A stretch of DNA of 64,000 nt from Aliivibrio salmonicida LFI1238 (GCF_000196495.1 NC_011312.1:310001-374000); one strand, 5' to 3'. Numbered from the stretch's first letter, positions 53,090 through 62,098 are shown. Made by a program: numbers and translations. Notes: generated from the sequence alone by a model not told the origin.

Positions 53090-53556
53090 GGCGATAGGAT
53101 AAACGATTTATTGGCAACAATGGAAGAGGTTGAGTCCTTTTGATTTGCGCCGTAGGCGCCTATTGTTCAAACCGAATACATCTCTAATTCTCTTCTTATT
53201 ACTCTCTTTTAAAAATGTTTCGTTTAATTTTCAAACAACACTTGCATCTAAAAGTGTGATCTGTATAATGCATCGCACTGGCTTAAGTCAGTTGTGAACC
53301 AATGAGCAGCGAGGAAAGTTCTAATTACTTACAGTGTAAGGTTAGAACTTAGAATGAATACTCAGCTTATGTTCGCGGTTAATATTATTAGAGCTTACCT
53401 TGATGAGTAATCATTGAATTAATCTCTAATATAAGTTAACTGACAATGTGTCCTAATTTTGGACCTATGGTTTCACATAAATCAATCGGCATTCTCTCGT
53501 TTATTCGAGATTGAGTGGCGATATTGTTTGTGTATTTATTATTGGAGCTCTGTCTC
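53090..53556. promoter_or_regulatory. S10 operon promoter and long leader
   Basis: After the IS91 end (about 53170), a promoter TTGCAT (53242-53247), 16-bp spacer, TATAAT (53264-53269) precedes an untranslated leader of about 280 bases before rpsJ. In E. coli and related gammaproteobacteria the S10 leader is the target of autogenous control by L4 (rplD, third gene). Local hairpins are visible, for example TTCTAATTACTTACAGTGTA near its complement TTAGAA at about 53318-53351, and TCTCGTTTATTCGAGA at about 53493-53508. Assigning them to the known L4-responsive hairpins needs folding. Confidence 0.7.
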
Positions 53557-53868
53557 ATGCAGAACCAACGTATTCGTATCCGCCTAAAGGCTTTTGATTA
53601 TAAACTAATCGACCAGTCTACAGCGGAGATCGTTGAAACAGCTAAGCGCACTGGCGCTCAGGTTCGTGGTCCTATTCCACTACCTACTCGTAAAGAGCGT
53701 TTTACTGTTCTTACTTCTCCTCACGTTAACAAAGACGCACGTGACCAGTACGAAATTCGTACTCACAAGCGTTTAATCGACATTGTTGAGCCAACAGATA
53801 AAACTGTTGACGCACTAATGCGTTTAGACCTTGCTGCTGGCGTTGATGTTCAAATTAGCCTAGGTTAA
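53557..53868 (+). CDS. rpsJ: 30S ribosomal protein S10
   Basis: 103-residue uS10 (MQNQRIRIRLKAFDYKLIDQ), part of the 30S head and, as NusE, of antitermination complexes. The frame is open from 53515, but ATG 53557 is the family start, with GGAG upstream. First gene of the S10 operon. Confidence 0.98.
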   Translation: MQNQRIRIRLKAFDYKLIDQSTAEIVETAKRTGAQVRGPIPLPTRKERFTVLTSPHVNKDARDQYEIRTHKRLIDIVEPTDKTVDALMRLDLAAGVDVQISLG

Positions 53869-53880
53869 GGGGAGATTATT

Positions 53881-54510
53881 ATGATTGGTCTAGTCGGTCG
53901 TAAAGTGGGCATGACCCGCATCTTTACCGAAGAAGGCGTTTCTATCCCAGTAACTGTTGTTGAAGTTGAAGTTAACCGTGTTTCTCAAGTGAAAACTGTA
54001 GAAACTGATGGCTACAACGCAATTCAAGTTACTTGTGGTTCTAAGAAAGCTAACCGCGTATCTAAGCCTGAAGCTGGTCACTTTGCGAAAGCAGGTGTTG
54101 AAGCAGGTCGCGGTCTTTGGGAATTCCGTTTAGAAAACGGTGAAGAATTCACAGTTGGCGCTGAGCTAAGTGTTGAAATCTTTAACGAAATCAAAAAAGT
54201 AGACGTTACTGGTACATCTAAAGGTAAGGGCTTCCAAGGCGCAATTAAGCGTTGGAACTTCGCTACTCAAGATATGACTCACGGTAACTCTTTGTCTCAT
54301 CGTGCTCCGGGTTCAATTGGCCAATGTCAAACTCCAGGTCGCGTATTTAAAGGCAAAAAAATGGCGGGTCACATGGGTGCTGAGCGTTGTACTACTCAAA
54401 ACTTAGAGATCGTACGTGTTGACGCTGAGCGCAATCTGCTTCTTATTAAAGGTGCAGTACCAGGCTCAACAGGTGGCAACGTGATCGTTAAACCAGCTGT
54501 TAAAGCATAA
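53881..54510 (+). CDS. rplC: 50S ribosomal protein L3
   Basis: 209-residue uL3, an early assembly protein near the peptidyl transferase centre. Starts MIGLVGRKVGMTRIFTEEGV; contains the loop GNSLSHRAPGSIGQCQTPGR with the Gln that is methylated in E. coli. 12 bp after rpsJ. Confidence 0.99.
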   Translation: MIGLVGRKVGMTRIFTEEGVSIPVTVVEVEVNRVSQVKTVETDGYNAIQVTCGSKKANRVSKPEAGHFAKAGVEAGRGLWEFRLENGEEFTVGAELSVEIFNEIKKVDVTGTSKGKGFQGAIKRWNFATQDMTHGNSLSHRAPGSIGQCQTPGRVFKGKKMAGHMGAERCTTQNLEIVRVDAERNLLLIKGAVPGSTGGNVIVKPAVKA

Positions 54511-54527
54511 CGTCTTAGGAGTATGTA

Positions 54528-55130
54528 ATGGAACTAATGGTTAAAGGTGCTGCGGCACTAACTGTTTCCGAAACTACTTTCGGACGTGAGTTTAACGAGG
54601 CTCTTGTACACCAAGTAGTTGTTGCGTATGCAGCAGGTGCTCGTCAAGGTACTCGCGCTCAAAAAACACGTTCTGAAGTATCTGGCGGTGGCGCTAAGCC
54701 ATGGCGTCAAAAAGGTACAGGCCGAGCTCGTGCGGGTACTATTCGTAGCCCAATCTGGCGTTCAGGTGGTGTTACTTTCGCTGCGAAACCACAAGATCAC
54801 AGCTTGAAAGTAAACAAAAAAATGTACCGTGGTGCTCTTAAAAGCATTCTTTCTGAGTTAGTTCGTCAAGATCGTTTGATCGTTGTTGAAGACTTCTCAA
54901 TTGAAGCACCAAAAACTAAAGAGCTAGTTGCTAAGCTTAAAGAACTTGAGCTTAACGATGTTCTTATCGTAACTGGCGAAGTAGACGAGAATCTATTCTT
55001 AGCTGCTCGTAACCTATATAAAGTTGACGCACGTGACGTTGCTGGTATTGATCCAGTAAGTCTTGTTGCATTCAACAAGGTTCTAATGACTGCTGCTGCA
55101 GTTAAGCAAGTTGAGGAGATGCTGGCATGA
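54528..55130 (+). CDS. rplD: 50S ribosomal protein L4
   Basis: 200-residue uL4, lining the exit tunnel with its extended loop ([20 protein letters not shown]). In E. coli it represses its own operon through the S10 leader. Stop overlaps the rplW start by 4 bp (ATGA). Confidence 0.99.
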
Positions 55131-55429
55131 TCAGTGAAGAGCGTCTACTAAAAGTTCTACGTGGCCCACATATCTCTGAAAAAGCAACGATGACTGCTGA
55201 AGGCAATAACACTATTGTTTTCAAAGTAGTAATCAATGCAACAAAAAAAGAGATTAAAGCAGCAGTAGAAAAGTTGTTTGAAGTTGAAGTTAAGTCTGTA
55301 AATACCCTTATCACTAAGGGCAAGACCAAACGTCAAGGTGCACGCCAAGGCCGTCGTTCAGACGTGAAAAAAGCGTACGTAATCTTGAAAGAAGGTCAAG
55401 ACCTAGACTTCGTTGGCGGCGCGGAATAA
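55127..55429 (+). CDS. rplW: 50S ribosomal protein L23
   Basis: 100-residue uL23, at the tunnel exit where trigger factor and SRP dock ([20 protein letters not shown]). ATG overlaps the rplD stop, so translation is coupled. Confidence 0.99.
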
Positions 55430-55444
55430 CAGGAGTAGTTAAAA

Positions 55445-56269
55445 ATGGCTATTGTTAAATGTAAGCCGACTTCCCCTGGTCGTCGTCACGTTGTAAAAAT
55501 CGTTAACGCTGACCTACATAAGGGTAAGCCATACGCACCTCTTTTAGAGAAAAACTCTAAATCTGGTGGTCGTAATAATAACGGTCGTATTACAGTACGT
55601 CACGTTGGTGGTGGTCATAAGCAACACTACCGTCTAATTGACTTTAAACGTACTAAAGATGGCATTCCAGCTATCGTTGAACGTTTAGAATACGATCCAA
55701 ACCGTAGTGCAAATATTGCACTAGTTCTGTTCGCAGACGGTGAGCGTCGTTACATTATCGCACCAAAAGGTCTTAAAGCCGGCGATACAGTACAATCAGG
55801 TGTTGATGCGCCAATCAAAGCAGGTAACTGCTTACCATTGCGCAACATCCCAGTAGGTTCTACTGTTCACTGTGTTGAATTAAAACCTGGTAAGGGCGCG
55901 CAAGTTGCACGTTCTGCTGGTGCATACGCACAAATCATCGCTCGTGATGGCGCTTACGTGACATTACGTCTACGTTCTGGTGAGATGCGTAAAGTTCTTT
56001 CTGAAGGTCGTGCGACTATCGGTGAAGTTGGTAATTCTGAACACATGCTACGTGAGCTAGGCAAAGCTGGTGCTACACGCTGGCGCGGTGTTCGTCCAAC
56101 GGTACGTGGTGTTGCAATGAACCCAGTAGATCACCCACACGGTGGTGGTGAAGGTCGTACATCAGGCGGTCGTCACCCAGTATCACCTTGGGGTATGCCT
56201 ACTAAGGGCTTCAAGACTCGTAAGAATAAATCTACTGACAAGTACATTGTACGTCGTCGTAACAAATAA
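55445..56269 (+). CDS. rplB: 50S ribosomal protein L2
   Basis: 274-residue uL2, required for subunit joining and peptidyl transfer. Starts MAIVKCKPTSPGRRHVVKIV and carries the conserved HPHGGGEGRTSGGRHPVSPW with the functional histidine. 15 bp after rplW. Confidence 0.99.
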   Translation: MAIVKCKPTSPGRRHVVKIVNADLHKGKPYAPLLEKNSKSGGRNNNGRITVRHVGGGHKQHYRLIDFKRTKDGIPAIVERLEYDPNRSANIALVLFADGERRYIIAPKGLKAGDTVQSGVDAPIKAGNCLPLRNIPVGSTVHCVELKPGKGAQVARSAGAYAQIIARDGAYVTLRLRSGEMRKVLSEGRATIGEVGNSEHMLRELGKAGATRWRGVRPTVRGVAMNPVDHPHGGGEGRTSGGRHPVSPWGMPTKGFKTRKNKSTDKYIVRRRNK

Positions 56270-56288
56270 TCTATAAAGAGGAATCGCC

Positions 56289-56567
56289 ATGCCACGTTCT
56301 CTCAAGAAAGGTCCTTTCATTGACCTACACTTGCTGAAGAAGGTAGAGAAAGCGGTGGAAAGCGGAGACAAAAAGCCTATTAAGACTTGGTCCCGTCGTT
56401 CAATGATCATCCCAACTATGATCAATTTGACCATCGCTGTCCATAATGGTCGCCAGCATGTACCAGTTTTCGTTACAGAAGACATGATTGGTCACAAGCT
56501 GGGCGAATTTGCACCTACTCGTACTTATCGCGGCCACGCTGCAGATAAGAAAGCTAAAAAGCGTTAG
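56289..56567 (+). CDS. rpsS: 30S ribosomal protein S19
   Basis: 92-residue uS19 (MPRSLKKGPFIDLHLLKKVE), in the 30S head contacting the A-site finger. AGAGGAAT precedes the ATG. 19 bp after rplB. Confidence 0.99.
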   Translation: MPRSLKKGPFIDLHLLKKVEKAVESGDKKPIKTWSRRSMIIPTMINLTIAVHNGRQHVPVFVTEDMIGHKLGEFAPTRTYRGHAADKKAKKR

Positions 56568-56577
56568 GAGGTAGAAT

Positions 56578-56910
56578 ATGGAAGCTATTGCTAAACATCG
56601 TTTTGCCAGCATTTCTCCACAAAAGGCTCGCTTAGTTGCGGACCAAATTCGTGGGAAATCAGTAGACCAGGCTCTTGAAATCCTTACTTTCAGCAACAAA
56701 AAAGCTGCAGTAATTATTAAAAAAGTTGTTGAGTCTGCTATCGCAAACGCTGAACACAACGAAGGTGCAGATATCGACGATCTAAATGTCGCTAAAATCT
56801 TCGTAGACGAAGGCCCAATCATGAAGCGTATTATGCCTCGTGCTAAAGGTCGTGCAGATCGCATCTTGAAGCGTTCAAGCCACATCACTATCGTTGTAGC
56901 TGATCGTTAA
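56578..56910 (+). CDS. rplV: 50S ribosomal protein L22
   Basis: 110-residue uL22, with the beta-hairpin loop ([20 protein letters not shown]) reaching into the exit tunnel. No deletion of the kind that gives macrolide resistance is evident. AGGAGG lies 7 bp before the ATG. Confidence 0.99.
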
Positions 56911-56929
56911 AGACTAGGAGATTAAGCAA

Positions 56930-57628
56930 ATGGGTCAAAAAGTACATCCTAATGGTATTCGTCTTGGCATCGTTAAGCCTTGGAATGCTACATGGTTTGC
57001 TAGTAGCCAAGAGTTCGCTGACAACCTAGACGGCGACTTCAAGGTACGTCAGTATCTTACTAAAGAACTGAAAAAAGCATCTCTATCTCGCATCGTTATC
57101 GAGCGTCCTGCGAAGAGCATCCGTGTGACTATTCACACTGCTCGTCCAGGCGTAGTAATCGGTAAGAAAGGCGAAGACGTAGAAAAACTACGCGCAGGCG
57201 TAGCTAAAATCGCAGGTGTTCCAGCGCAAATCAACATTGCAGAAGTTCGCAAGCCTGAGCTAGATGCTCACCTTGTAGCTGACAGCATTGCTTCTCAACT
57301 AGAACGTCGTGTTATGTTCCGTCGCGCTATGAAGCGTGCGGTACAAAATGCAATGCGTCTAGGCGCTCAAGGCATCAAAGTACAAGTAGGCGGCCGTTTA
57401 GGCGGTGCTGAAATCGCACGTTCTGAGTGGTATCGTGAAGGTCGTGTACCTCTACATACTCTACGTGCTGACATTGATTACGCAACTGCTTCAGCTCATA
57501 CGCAATATGGTGTGATTGGCGTTAAAGTTTGGATCTTCAAAGGTGAAGTTCTAGGCGGTATGCCAGCTGCTAATGCAGTAGAGCCTAAGGCTGACAAGCC
57601 TAAGAAGCAGCGTAGAAGCCGTAAGTAA
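56930..57628 (+). CDS. rpsC: 30S ribosomal protein S3
   Basis: 232-residue uS3 (MGQKVHPNGIRLGIVKPWNA) with a KH domain (PGVVIGKKGEDVEKLR), at the mRNA entry channel. Basic tail KADKPKKQRRSRK. Confidence 0.99.
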   Translation: MGQKVHPNGIRLGIVKPWNATWFASSQEFADNLDGDFKVRQYLTKELKKASLSRIVIERPAKSIRVTIHTARPGVVIGKKGEDVEKLRAGVAKIAGVPAQINIAEVRKPELDAHLVADSIASQLERRVMFRRAMKRAVQNAMRLGAQGIKVQVGGRLGGAEIARSEWYREGRVPLHTLRADIDYATASAHTQYGVIGVKVWIFKGEVLGGMPAANAVEPKADKPKKQRRSRK

Positions 57629-57639
57629 GGAGCTGACTG

Positions 57640-58050
57640 ATGCTACAACCAAAACGTACTAAGTTCCGTAAGGTTATGACTGGTCGTAACCGTGGTCTTG
57701 CTAAAGGCACTGAAGTAAGCTTCGGCGAATTCGGTCTTAAAGCTGTAGGCCGTGGTCGTCTAACTGCACGTCAGATCGAAGCGGCACGTCGTGCTATGAC
57801 ACGTCATGTTAAACGTCAAGGCCAAATCTGGATCCGTGTGTTCCCAGACAAACCTATCACAGAAAAACCGCTTGAAGTTCGTCAGGGTAAGGGTAAAGGT
57901 AACGTTGAGTACTGGGTAGCCCAAATCCAACCTGGAAAGGTAATGTACGAAATGAACGGCGTACCTGAAGAGTTGGCACGTGAAGCGTTCCGCCTAGCGG
58001 CACGTAAACTGCCTATCAAAACTACTTTTGTAACTAAGCAGGTGATGTGA
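57640..58050 (+). CDS. rplP: 50S ribosomal protein L16
   Basis: 136-residue uL16 (MLQPKRTKFRKVMTGRNRGL), which positions A-site tRNA near the peptidyl transferase centre. Final base of its stop codon is the first base of the rpmC start. Confidence 0.99.
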   Translation: MLQPKRTKFRKVMTGRNRGLAKGTEVSFGEFGLKAVGRGRLTARQIEAARRAMTRHVKRQGQIWIRVFPDKPITEKPLEVRQGKGKGNVEYWVAQIQPGKVMYEMNGVPEELAREAFRLAARKLPIKTTFVTKQVM

Positions 58051-58241
58051 TGAAAGCACAAGATCTACGCGAGAAAAACGTTGAAGAGCTTAATGAAGAG
58101 CTTTTGAATTTGCTACGTGAACAGTTTAACTTGCGTATGCAAGCTGCGACTGGTCAACTACAGCAGACTCATACTCTAAAAGCTGTACGTCGTGATATCG
58201 CACGTGTTAAAACTTTACTGAATGAGAAGGCTGGCGCATAA
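58050..58241 (+). CDS. rpmC: 50S ribosomal protein L29
   Basis: 63-residue uL29 (MKAQDLREKNVEELNEELLN). A GTG at 58047 is in frame, but ATG 58050 is the family start and overlaps the rplP stop by one base. Its stop overlaps the rpsQ ATG (TAATG). Confidence 0.98.
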   Translation: MKAQDLREKNVEELNEELLNLLREQFNLRMQAATGQLQQTHTLKAVRRDIARVKTLLNEKAGA

Positions 58242-58495
58242 TGAGCGAGAAAATTCGTACTATGCAAGGTCGTGTAATTAGCGACAAAATGGACAAGTCT
58301 ATTGTTGTTGCTATTGAGCGCATGGTGAAACACCCGATCTACGGTAAATACATCAAGCGCACGACTAAGCTTCACGCACATGATGAAAACAACGAATGTG
58401 GCCAAGGCGACTTAGTTGTAATTCGTGAATGTCGTCCTCTTTCTAAGACTAAGTCTTGGACATTGGTAAACATTGTAGAAAAAGCAAAAGCTTAA
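58241..58495 (+). CDS. rpsQ: 30S ribosomal protein S17
   Basis: 84-residue uS17 (MSEKIRTMQGRVISDKMDKS), a primary 16S rRNA-binding protein with an OB fold. Last gene of the S10 operon; followed by a terminator and the spc promoter. Confidence 0.99.
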   Translation: MSEKIRTMQGRVISDKMDKSIVVAIERMVKHPIYGKYIKRTTKLHAHDENNECGQGDLVVIRECRPLSKTKSWTLVNIVEKAKA

Positions 58496-58520
58496 TTTGT
58501 TGATTCTATAGCGACTTTAA

Positions 58521-58556
58521 GCGGCTCTGAATTTTTTTAGAGCCGTTTATTTTTTG
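58521..58556 (+). terminator. terminator at the end of the S10 operon
   Basis: CGGCTCT (58522-58528) pairs with AGAGCCG (58539-58545), loop of ten bases, then TTTATTTTTT. Moderate stem, good T-run. Confidence 0.82.
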
Positions 58557-58579
58557 ACTACCTTTATAAAAAAAATGGT

Positions 58580-58588
58580 GATATAATC
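58580..58588 (+). promoter_or_regulatory. candidate extended -10 promoter of the spc operon
   Basis: TGATATAAT is an extended -10 (TGnTATAAT), about 70 bp before rplN. The nearest TTGACT (58554-58559) is 22 bp away, too far for a usual -35, so the extended -10 may carry the promoter. Confidence 0.55.
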
Positions 58589-58657
58589 CCCATCTCTTTT
58601 AAAGAGGCAGCCCGACCCGTGATGGGTCTAGTTTAAATATTTAGCGGAGCACTAACA

Positions 58658-59029
58658 ATGATCCAAATGCAAAGTACACTTGACGCTGCAGATAACTCTG
58701 GTGCGCGCAAGGTAATGTGTATTAAGGTTCTGGGTGGCTCTCACCGCCGTTATGCACATATCGGAGACGTCATTAAAGTTACTGTTAAGGAAGCAATTCC
58801 TCGCGGTAAAGTTAAAAAAGGTGATGTTCTGAAGGCGGTAGTAGTGCGCACTCGTAAAGGCGTTCGTCGCCCAGACGGTTCTATCATTCGCTTCGACCGT
58901 AATGCTTGCGTATTGTTGAATGACACTACTGAGCAACCAGTCGGTACACGTATCTTTGGTCCAGTGACTCGTGAACTTCGTAATGCGAAATTCATGAAAA
59001 TCGTTTCACTAGCACCCGAAGTTCTGTAA
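58658..59029 (+). CDS. rplN: 50S ribosomal protein L14
   Basis: 123-residue uL14 (MIQMQSTLDAADNSGARKVM), at the subunit interface and docking site of RsfS. First gene of the spc operon; GCGGAGCACTAACA precedes the ATG. Confidence 0.99.
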   Translation: MIQMQSTLDAADNSGARKVMCIKVLGGSHRRYAHIGDVIKVTVKEAIPRGKVKKGDVLKAVVVRTRKGVRRPDGSIIRFDRNACVLLNDTTEQPVGTRIFGPVTRELRNAKFMKIVSLAPEVL

Positions 59030-59039
59030 GGAGCGAAAA

Positions 59040-59357
59040 ATGGCAGCTAAAATCCGTCGTAATGACGAAGTAATCGTTCTTGTCGGTAAAGATAAAGGCA
59101 AGAAAGGTAAAGTAACTAAGGTTCTTGAAACTGGTAAAGTTATTGTTGAAGGTATCAACCTTGTTAAAAAGCACCAAAAGCCTGTACCGGCTCTTGGTCA
59201 GCAAGGTGGTATTGTTGAGAAAGAAGCAGCAATTGATGCTTCAAATATCGCAATCTTCAACGATGCAACTGGTAAAGCGGACCGTATCGGTTTCCGTTTT
59301 GAAGAAGGCAAAAAAGTGCGTTTCTTCAAATCTAACGGTGAAACCATTTCTAACTAA
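59040..59357 (+). CDS. rplX: 50S ribosomal protein L24
   Basis: 105-residue uL24 with a KOW motif (DEVIVLVGKDKGKKGKVTKV), an assembly initiator near the exit tunnel. 10 bp after rplN. Confidence 0.99.
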   Translation: MAAKIRRNDEVIVLVGKDKGKKGKVTKVLETGKVIVEGINLVKKHQKPVPALGQQGGIVEKEAAIDASNIAIFNDATGKADRIGFRFEEGKKVRFFKSNGETISN

Positions 59358-59384
59358 TAGATAGAAGCAATTTGGAGTTCTACT

Positions 59385-59924
59385 ATGGCGAAACTGCATG
59401 ATTACTACAAGTCGTCTGTAGTCGCTGAGCTTACCAAAGAGTTCAGCTACTCAAGCGTCATGCAAGTCCCTAGGGTTGAAAAAATCACCCTAAATATGGG
59501 TGTTGGTGAAGCAATCAATGATAAAAAGCTTCTAGAAAACGCTGCTGCCGATATGGCAATTATCTCTGGCCAAAAGCCATTGATTACTAAAGCACGTAAA
59601 TCTGTTGCTGGTTTTAAAATCCGTGAAGGCTACCCAATCGGTTGTAAAGTAACCCTGCGTGGCGAACGTATGTGGGAGTTTTTAGAGCGTCTAGTTTCTA
59701 TTGCACTTCCTCGAGTACGTGATTTCCGTGGAGTTAGCGCTAAGTCTTTTGACGGACGTGGTAACTACAGCATGGGCGTTCGCGAGCAAATCATCTTCCC
59801 TGAGATCGACTATGATAAAGTTGATCGTGTACGCGGTCTTGATATTACTATCACGACGTCTGCGAATACAGATGCGGAAGGCCGAGCTCTGCTGGCTGCC
59901 TTTAACTTCCCATTCCGTAAGTAA
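59385..59924 (+). CDS. rplE: 50S ribosomal protein L5
   Basis: 179-residue uL5 (MAKLHDYYKSSVVAELTKEF), binding 5S rRNA and the P-site tRNA. In E. coli the S8 repressor site of the spc operon spans the start of this gene; the rplX-rplE gap here (27 bp) is where to look. Confidence 0.99.
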   Translation: MAKLHDYYKSSVVAELTKEFSYSSVMQVPRVEKITLNMGVGEAINDKKLLENAAADMAIISGQKPLITKARKSVAGFKIREGYPIGCKVTLRGERMWEFLERLVSIALPRVRDFRGVSAKSFDGRGNYSMGVREQIIFPEIDYDKVDRVRGLDITITTSANTDAEGRALLAAFNFPFRK

Positions 59925-59941
59925 GGTGAAGGGTTACTGTT

Positions 59942-60247
59942 ATGGCTAAACAATCTATGAAAGCACGTGAAGCTAAACGTGCAAAACTTGTAACTAAGTT
60001 CGCTGAAAAGCGCGCTGCGTTAAAAGTTCTAATTAGCGATGTAAATGCTTCTGAAGAAGATCGTTGGAATGCAGTTCTTAAACTGCAATCACTACCACGT
60101 GATTCAAGTGCATCTCGTCAACGCAATCGTTGTAACCAAACTGGTCGTCCACATGGTTATTTACGTAAGTTCGGTTTAAGCCGTATTAAGGTTCGTGAAG
60201 CTTGCATGAAAGGCGAGATTCCGGGTCTTCGTAAGGCTAGCTGGTAG
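59942..60247 (+). CDS. rpsN: 30S ribosomal protein S14
   Basis: 101-residue uS14 of the long, zinc-free type: the CxxC pairs of the short form are absent (CNQTGRPHGYLRKFGLSRIK). The 101-residue length is typical of proteobacteria. Confidence 0.99.
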   Translation: MAKQSMKAREAKRAKLVTKFAEKRAALKVLISDVNASEEDRWNAVLKLQSLPRDSSASRQRNRCNQTGRPHGYLRKFGLSRIKVREACMKGEIPGLRKASW

Positions 60248-60276
60248 TTGCCACTTAATCATTTGGAGTACATCAT

Positions 60277-60669
60277 ATGAGCATGCAAGATCCGATTTCG
60301 GATATGCTGACCCGCGTTCGCAACGGTCAATCAGCAAATAAAGTTGCTGTTAAAATGCCTTCTTCAAAGCTTAAAGTTGCAATTGCTGCACTACTTAAAG
60401 CTGAAGGCTACATCGCTGATTTCGCTGTTGAAGGCGACATCAAACCTGAGCTAGAAATCACTTTAAAGTATTTCCAAGCTAAACAAGTTATCGAGCAAAT
60501 CCAACGAGTTTCTCGTCCAGGTCTTCGTGTATACAAGAAGAACGACGCGTTACCATCTGTTATGGGTGGTCTTGGTATTGCTGTTATTTCTACATCAAAA
60601 GGCCTTATGTCTGACCGCGCTGCGCGTAAAGCTGGTCTTGGTGGCGAAATTATCTGCTACGTAGCTTAA
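60277..60669 (+). CDS. rpsH: 30S ribosomal protein S8
   Basis: 130-residue uS8 (MSMQDPISDMLTRVRNGQSA), primary 16S binder and, in E. coli, repressor of the spc operon. C-terminal signature STSKGLMSDRAARKAGLGGE. Confidence 0.99.
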   Translation: MSMQDPISDMLTRVRNGQSANKVAVKMPSSKLKVAIAALLKAEGYIADFAVEGDIKPELEITLKYFQAKQVIEQIQRVSRPGLRVYKKNDALPSVMGGLGIAVISTSKGLMSDRAARKAGLGGEIICYVA

Positions 60670-60681
60670 TAGGAGTAGGAT

Positions 60682-61215
60682 ATGTCTCGTGTTGCTAAAG
60701 CACCTGTGGTTCTTCCTGCTGGCGTAGAAGTTAAACTGAACGGCCAGGAAATCACTATCAAAGGTGGTAAAGGTGAACTAACTCGCGTACTTAATAACGC
60801 TGTAGTTGTTTCACAAGAAGATAACTCTATTGTATTTGGTCCACGCGAAGGCGTTGCCAATGCTTGGGCACAAGCTGGTACAGCTCGTGCACTAGTAAAC
60901 AATATGGTTGTTGGTGTTAATGAAGGCTTTACTAAGAAGCTAACTCTTAAAGGTGTAGGTTACCGTGCTACCATGAAAGGTAACGCAGTAGGCCTTACTC
61001 TTGGCTTCTCACATCCTGTTGAGCATGCTCTTCCGGAAGGTATTAAAGCTGAATGTCCAACTCAAACTGAGATCATTATTACTGGTTGCGATAAGCAAGT
61101 AGTAGGTCAAGTTGCTGCGGATATTCGTTCATACCGTAAACCTGAGCCTTATAAAGGCAAAGGTGTTCGTTACGCCGATGAAATCGTGCGTACTAAAGAA
61201 GCTAAGAAGAAGTAG
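60682..61215 (+). CDS. rplF: 50S ribosomal protein L6
   Basis: 177-residue uL6 (MSRVAKAPVVLPAGVEVKLN), near the factor-binding site; C-terminal PEPYKGKGVRYADE motif intact. 12 bp after rpsH. Confidence 0.99.
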   Translation: MSRVAKAPVVLPAGVEVKLNGQEITIKGGKGELTRVLNNAVVVSQEDNSIVFGPREGVANAWAQAGTARALVNNMVVGVNEGFTKKLTLKGVGYRATMKGNAVGLTLGFSHPVEHALPEGIKAECPTQTEIIITGCDKQVVGQVAADIRSYRKPEPYKGKGVRYADEIVRTKEAKKK

Positions 61216-61224
61216 GGTATCACT

Positions 61225-61578
61225 ATGGATAAGAAAGCATCTCGCATCCGTCGTGCTACACGTGCACGTCGTAAGATCGCTGAACTGTGTGCAACTCGCC
61301 TTGTAGTGCATCGTACTCCGCGTCATACGTATGCTCAGGTAATCGCACCAAACGGCTCAGAGGTTATCGCTGCCGCTTCTACTGTAGAAAAGGCAATCCG
61401 TGAGCAAGTTGGAAATACTAGTAACAAAGCAGCTGCTGTAGCAATTGGTAAATTAATTGCTGAGCGCGCTATCGAAAAAGGCATTACTAATGTTGCTTTC
61501 GATCGTTCTGGTTTCCAATACCACGGCCGAGTAGCGGCGCTAGCAGATTCTGCTCGCGAAGCTGGTCTGAAATTCTAA
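61225..61578 (+). CDS. rplR: 50S ribosomal protein L18
   Basis: 117-residue uL18 (MDKKASRIRRATRARRKIAE), a 5S rRNA binder; ends FDRSGFQYHGRVAALADSAR-type motif followed by EAGLKF. Confidence 0.99.
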   Translation: MDKKASRIRRATRARRKIAELCATRLVVHRTPRHTYAQVIAPNGSEVIAAASTVEKAIREQVGNTSNKAAAVAIGKLIAERAIEKGITNVAFDRSGFQYHGRVAALADSAREAGLKF

Positions 61579-61592
61579 GGTAGGGTTGGAAG

Positions 61593-62093
61593 ATGGCTAA
61601 AGAACAACAACAAGCTACAGATTTGAATGAAAAGCTAATTGCTGTTAACCGTGTTTCTAAAACGGTTAAAGGCGGTCGAATCTTTAGTTTTACTGCACTA
61701 ACAGTTGTTGGTGACGGTAATGGTCGCATTGGTTTCGGTTACGGCAAAGCCCGTGAAGTACCAGCTGCGATTCAAAAATCAATGGAAAAAGCACGTCGTA
61801 ACATGTTTACGATCGCTCTTAACGAAGGTACTCTTCACCACGCTGTTAAAGGTCGCCACACTGGTTCTAAAGTGTACATGCAACCAGCTTCAGAAGGTAC
61901 TGGTATCATCGCTGGCGGTGCTATGCGTGCAGTACTAGAAGTTGTGGGTGTCCGCAACGTACTAGCTAAAGCTTACGGCTCTACTAACCCAATTAACGTT
62001 GTTCGTGCAACGATTCTTGGTCTAACTAGTGTTAAGTCACCTGAGATGGTAGCTGCTAAGCGTGGTCTAACTGTTGAAGCTATTTCGGAGTAA
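61593..62093 (+). CDS. rpsE: 30S ribosomal protein S5
   Basis: 166-residue uS5 with the double-stranded-RNA-binding-like N-terminal domain (EKLIAVNRVSKTVKGGRIFS). The VSKTVKGGR loop matches the wild-type spectinomycin-sensitive form. Confidence 0.99.
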   Translation: MAKEQQQATDLNEKLIAVNRVSKTVKGGRIFSFTALTVVGDGNGRIGFGYGKAREVPAAIQKSMEKARRNMFTIALNEGTLHHAVKGRHTGSKVYMQPASEGTGIIAGGAMRAVLEVVGVRNVLAKAYGSTNPINVVRATILGLTSVKSPEMVAAKRGLTVEAISE

Positions 62094-62098
62094 GAACC

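Larger units (their letters stand above)
48470..53170 (-). mobile_element. IS91-family element split by IS66 copy 3 (ends approximate)
   Basis: The two transposase parts on the minus strand join exactly when IS66 copy 3 and one target duplication are removed. IS91 elements have no inverted-repeat ends or target duplications, so the limits are estimates: an ATTGGC/GCCAAT hairpin on the left and a GCGCC-GTA-GGCGC hairpin at about 53147-53160, followed by TATTGTTC, on the right. It lies between the str and S10 operons. Confidence 0.75.
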
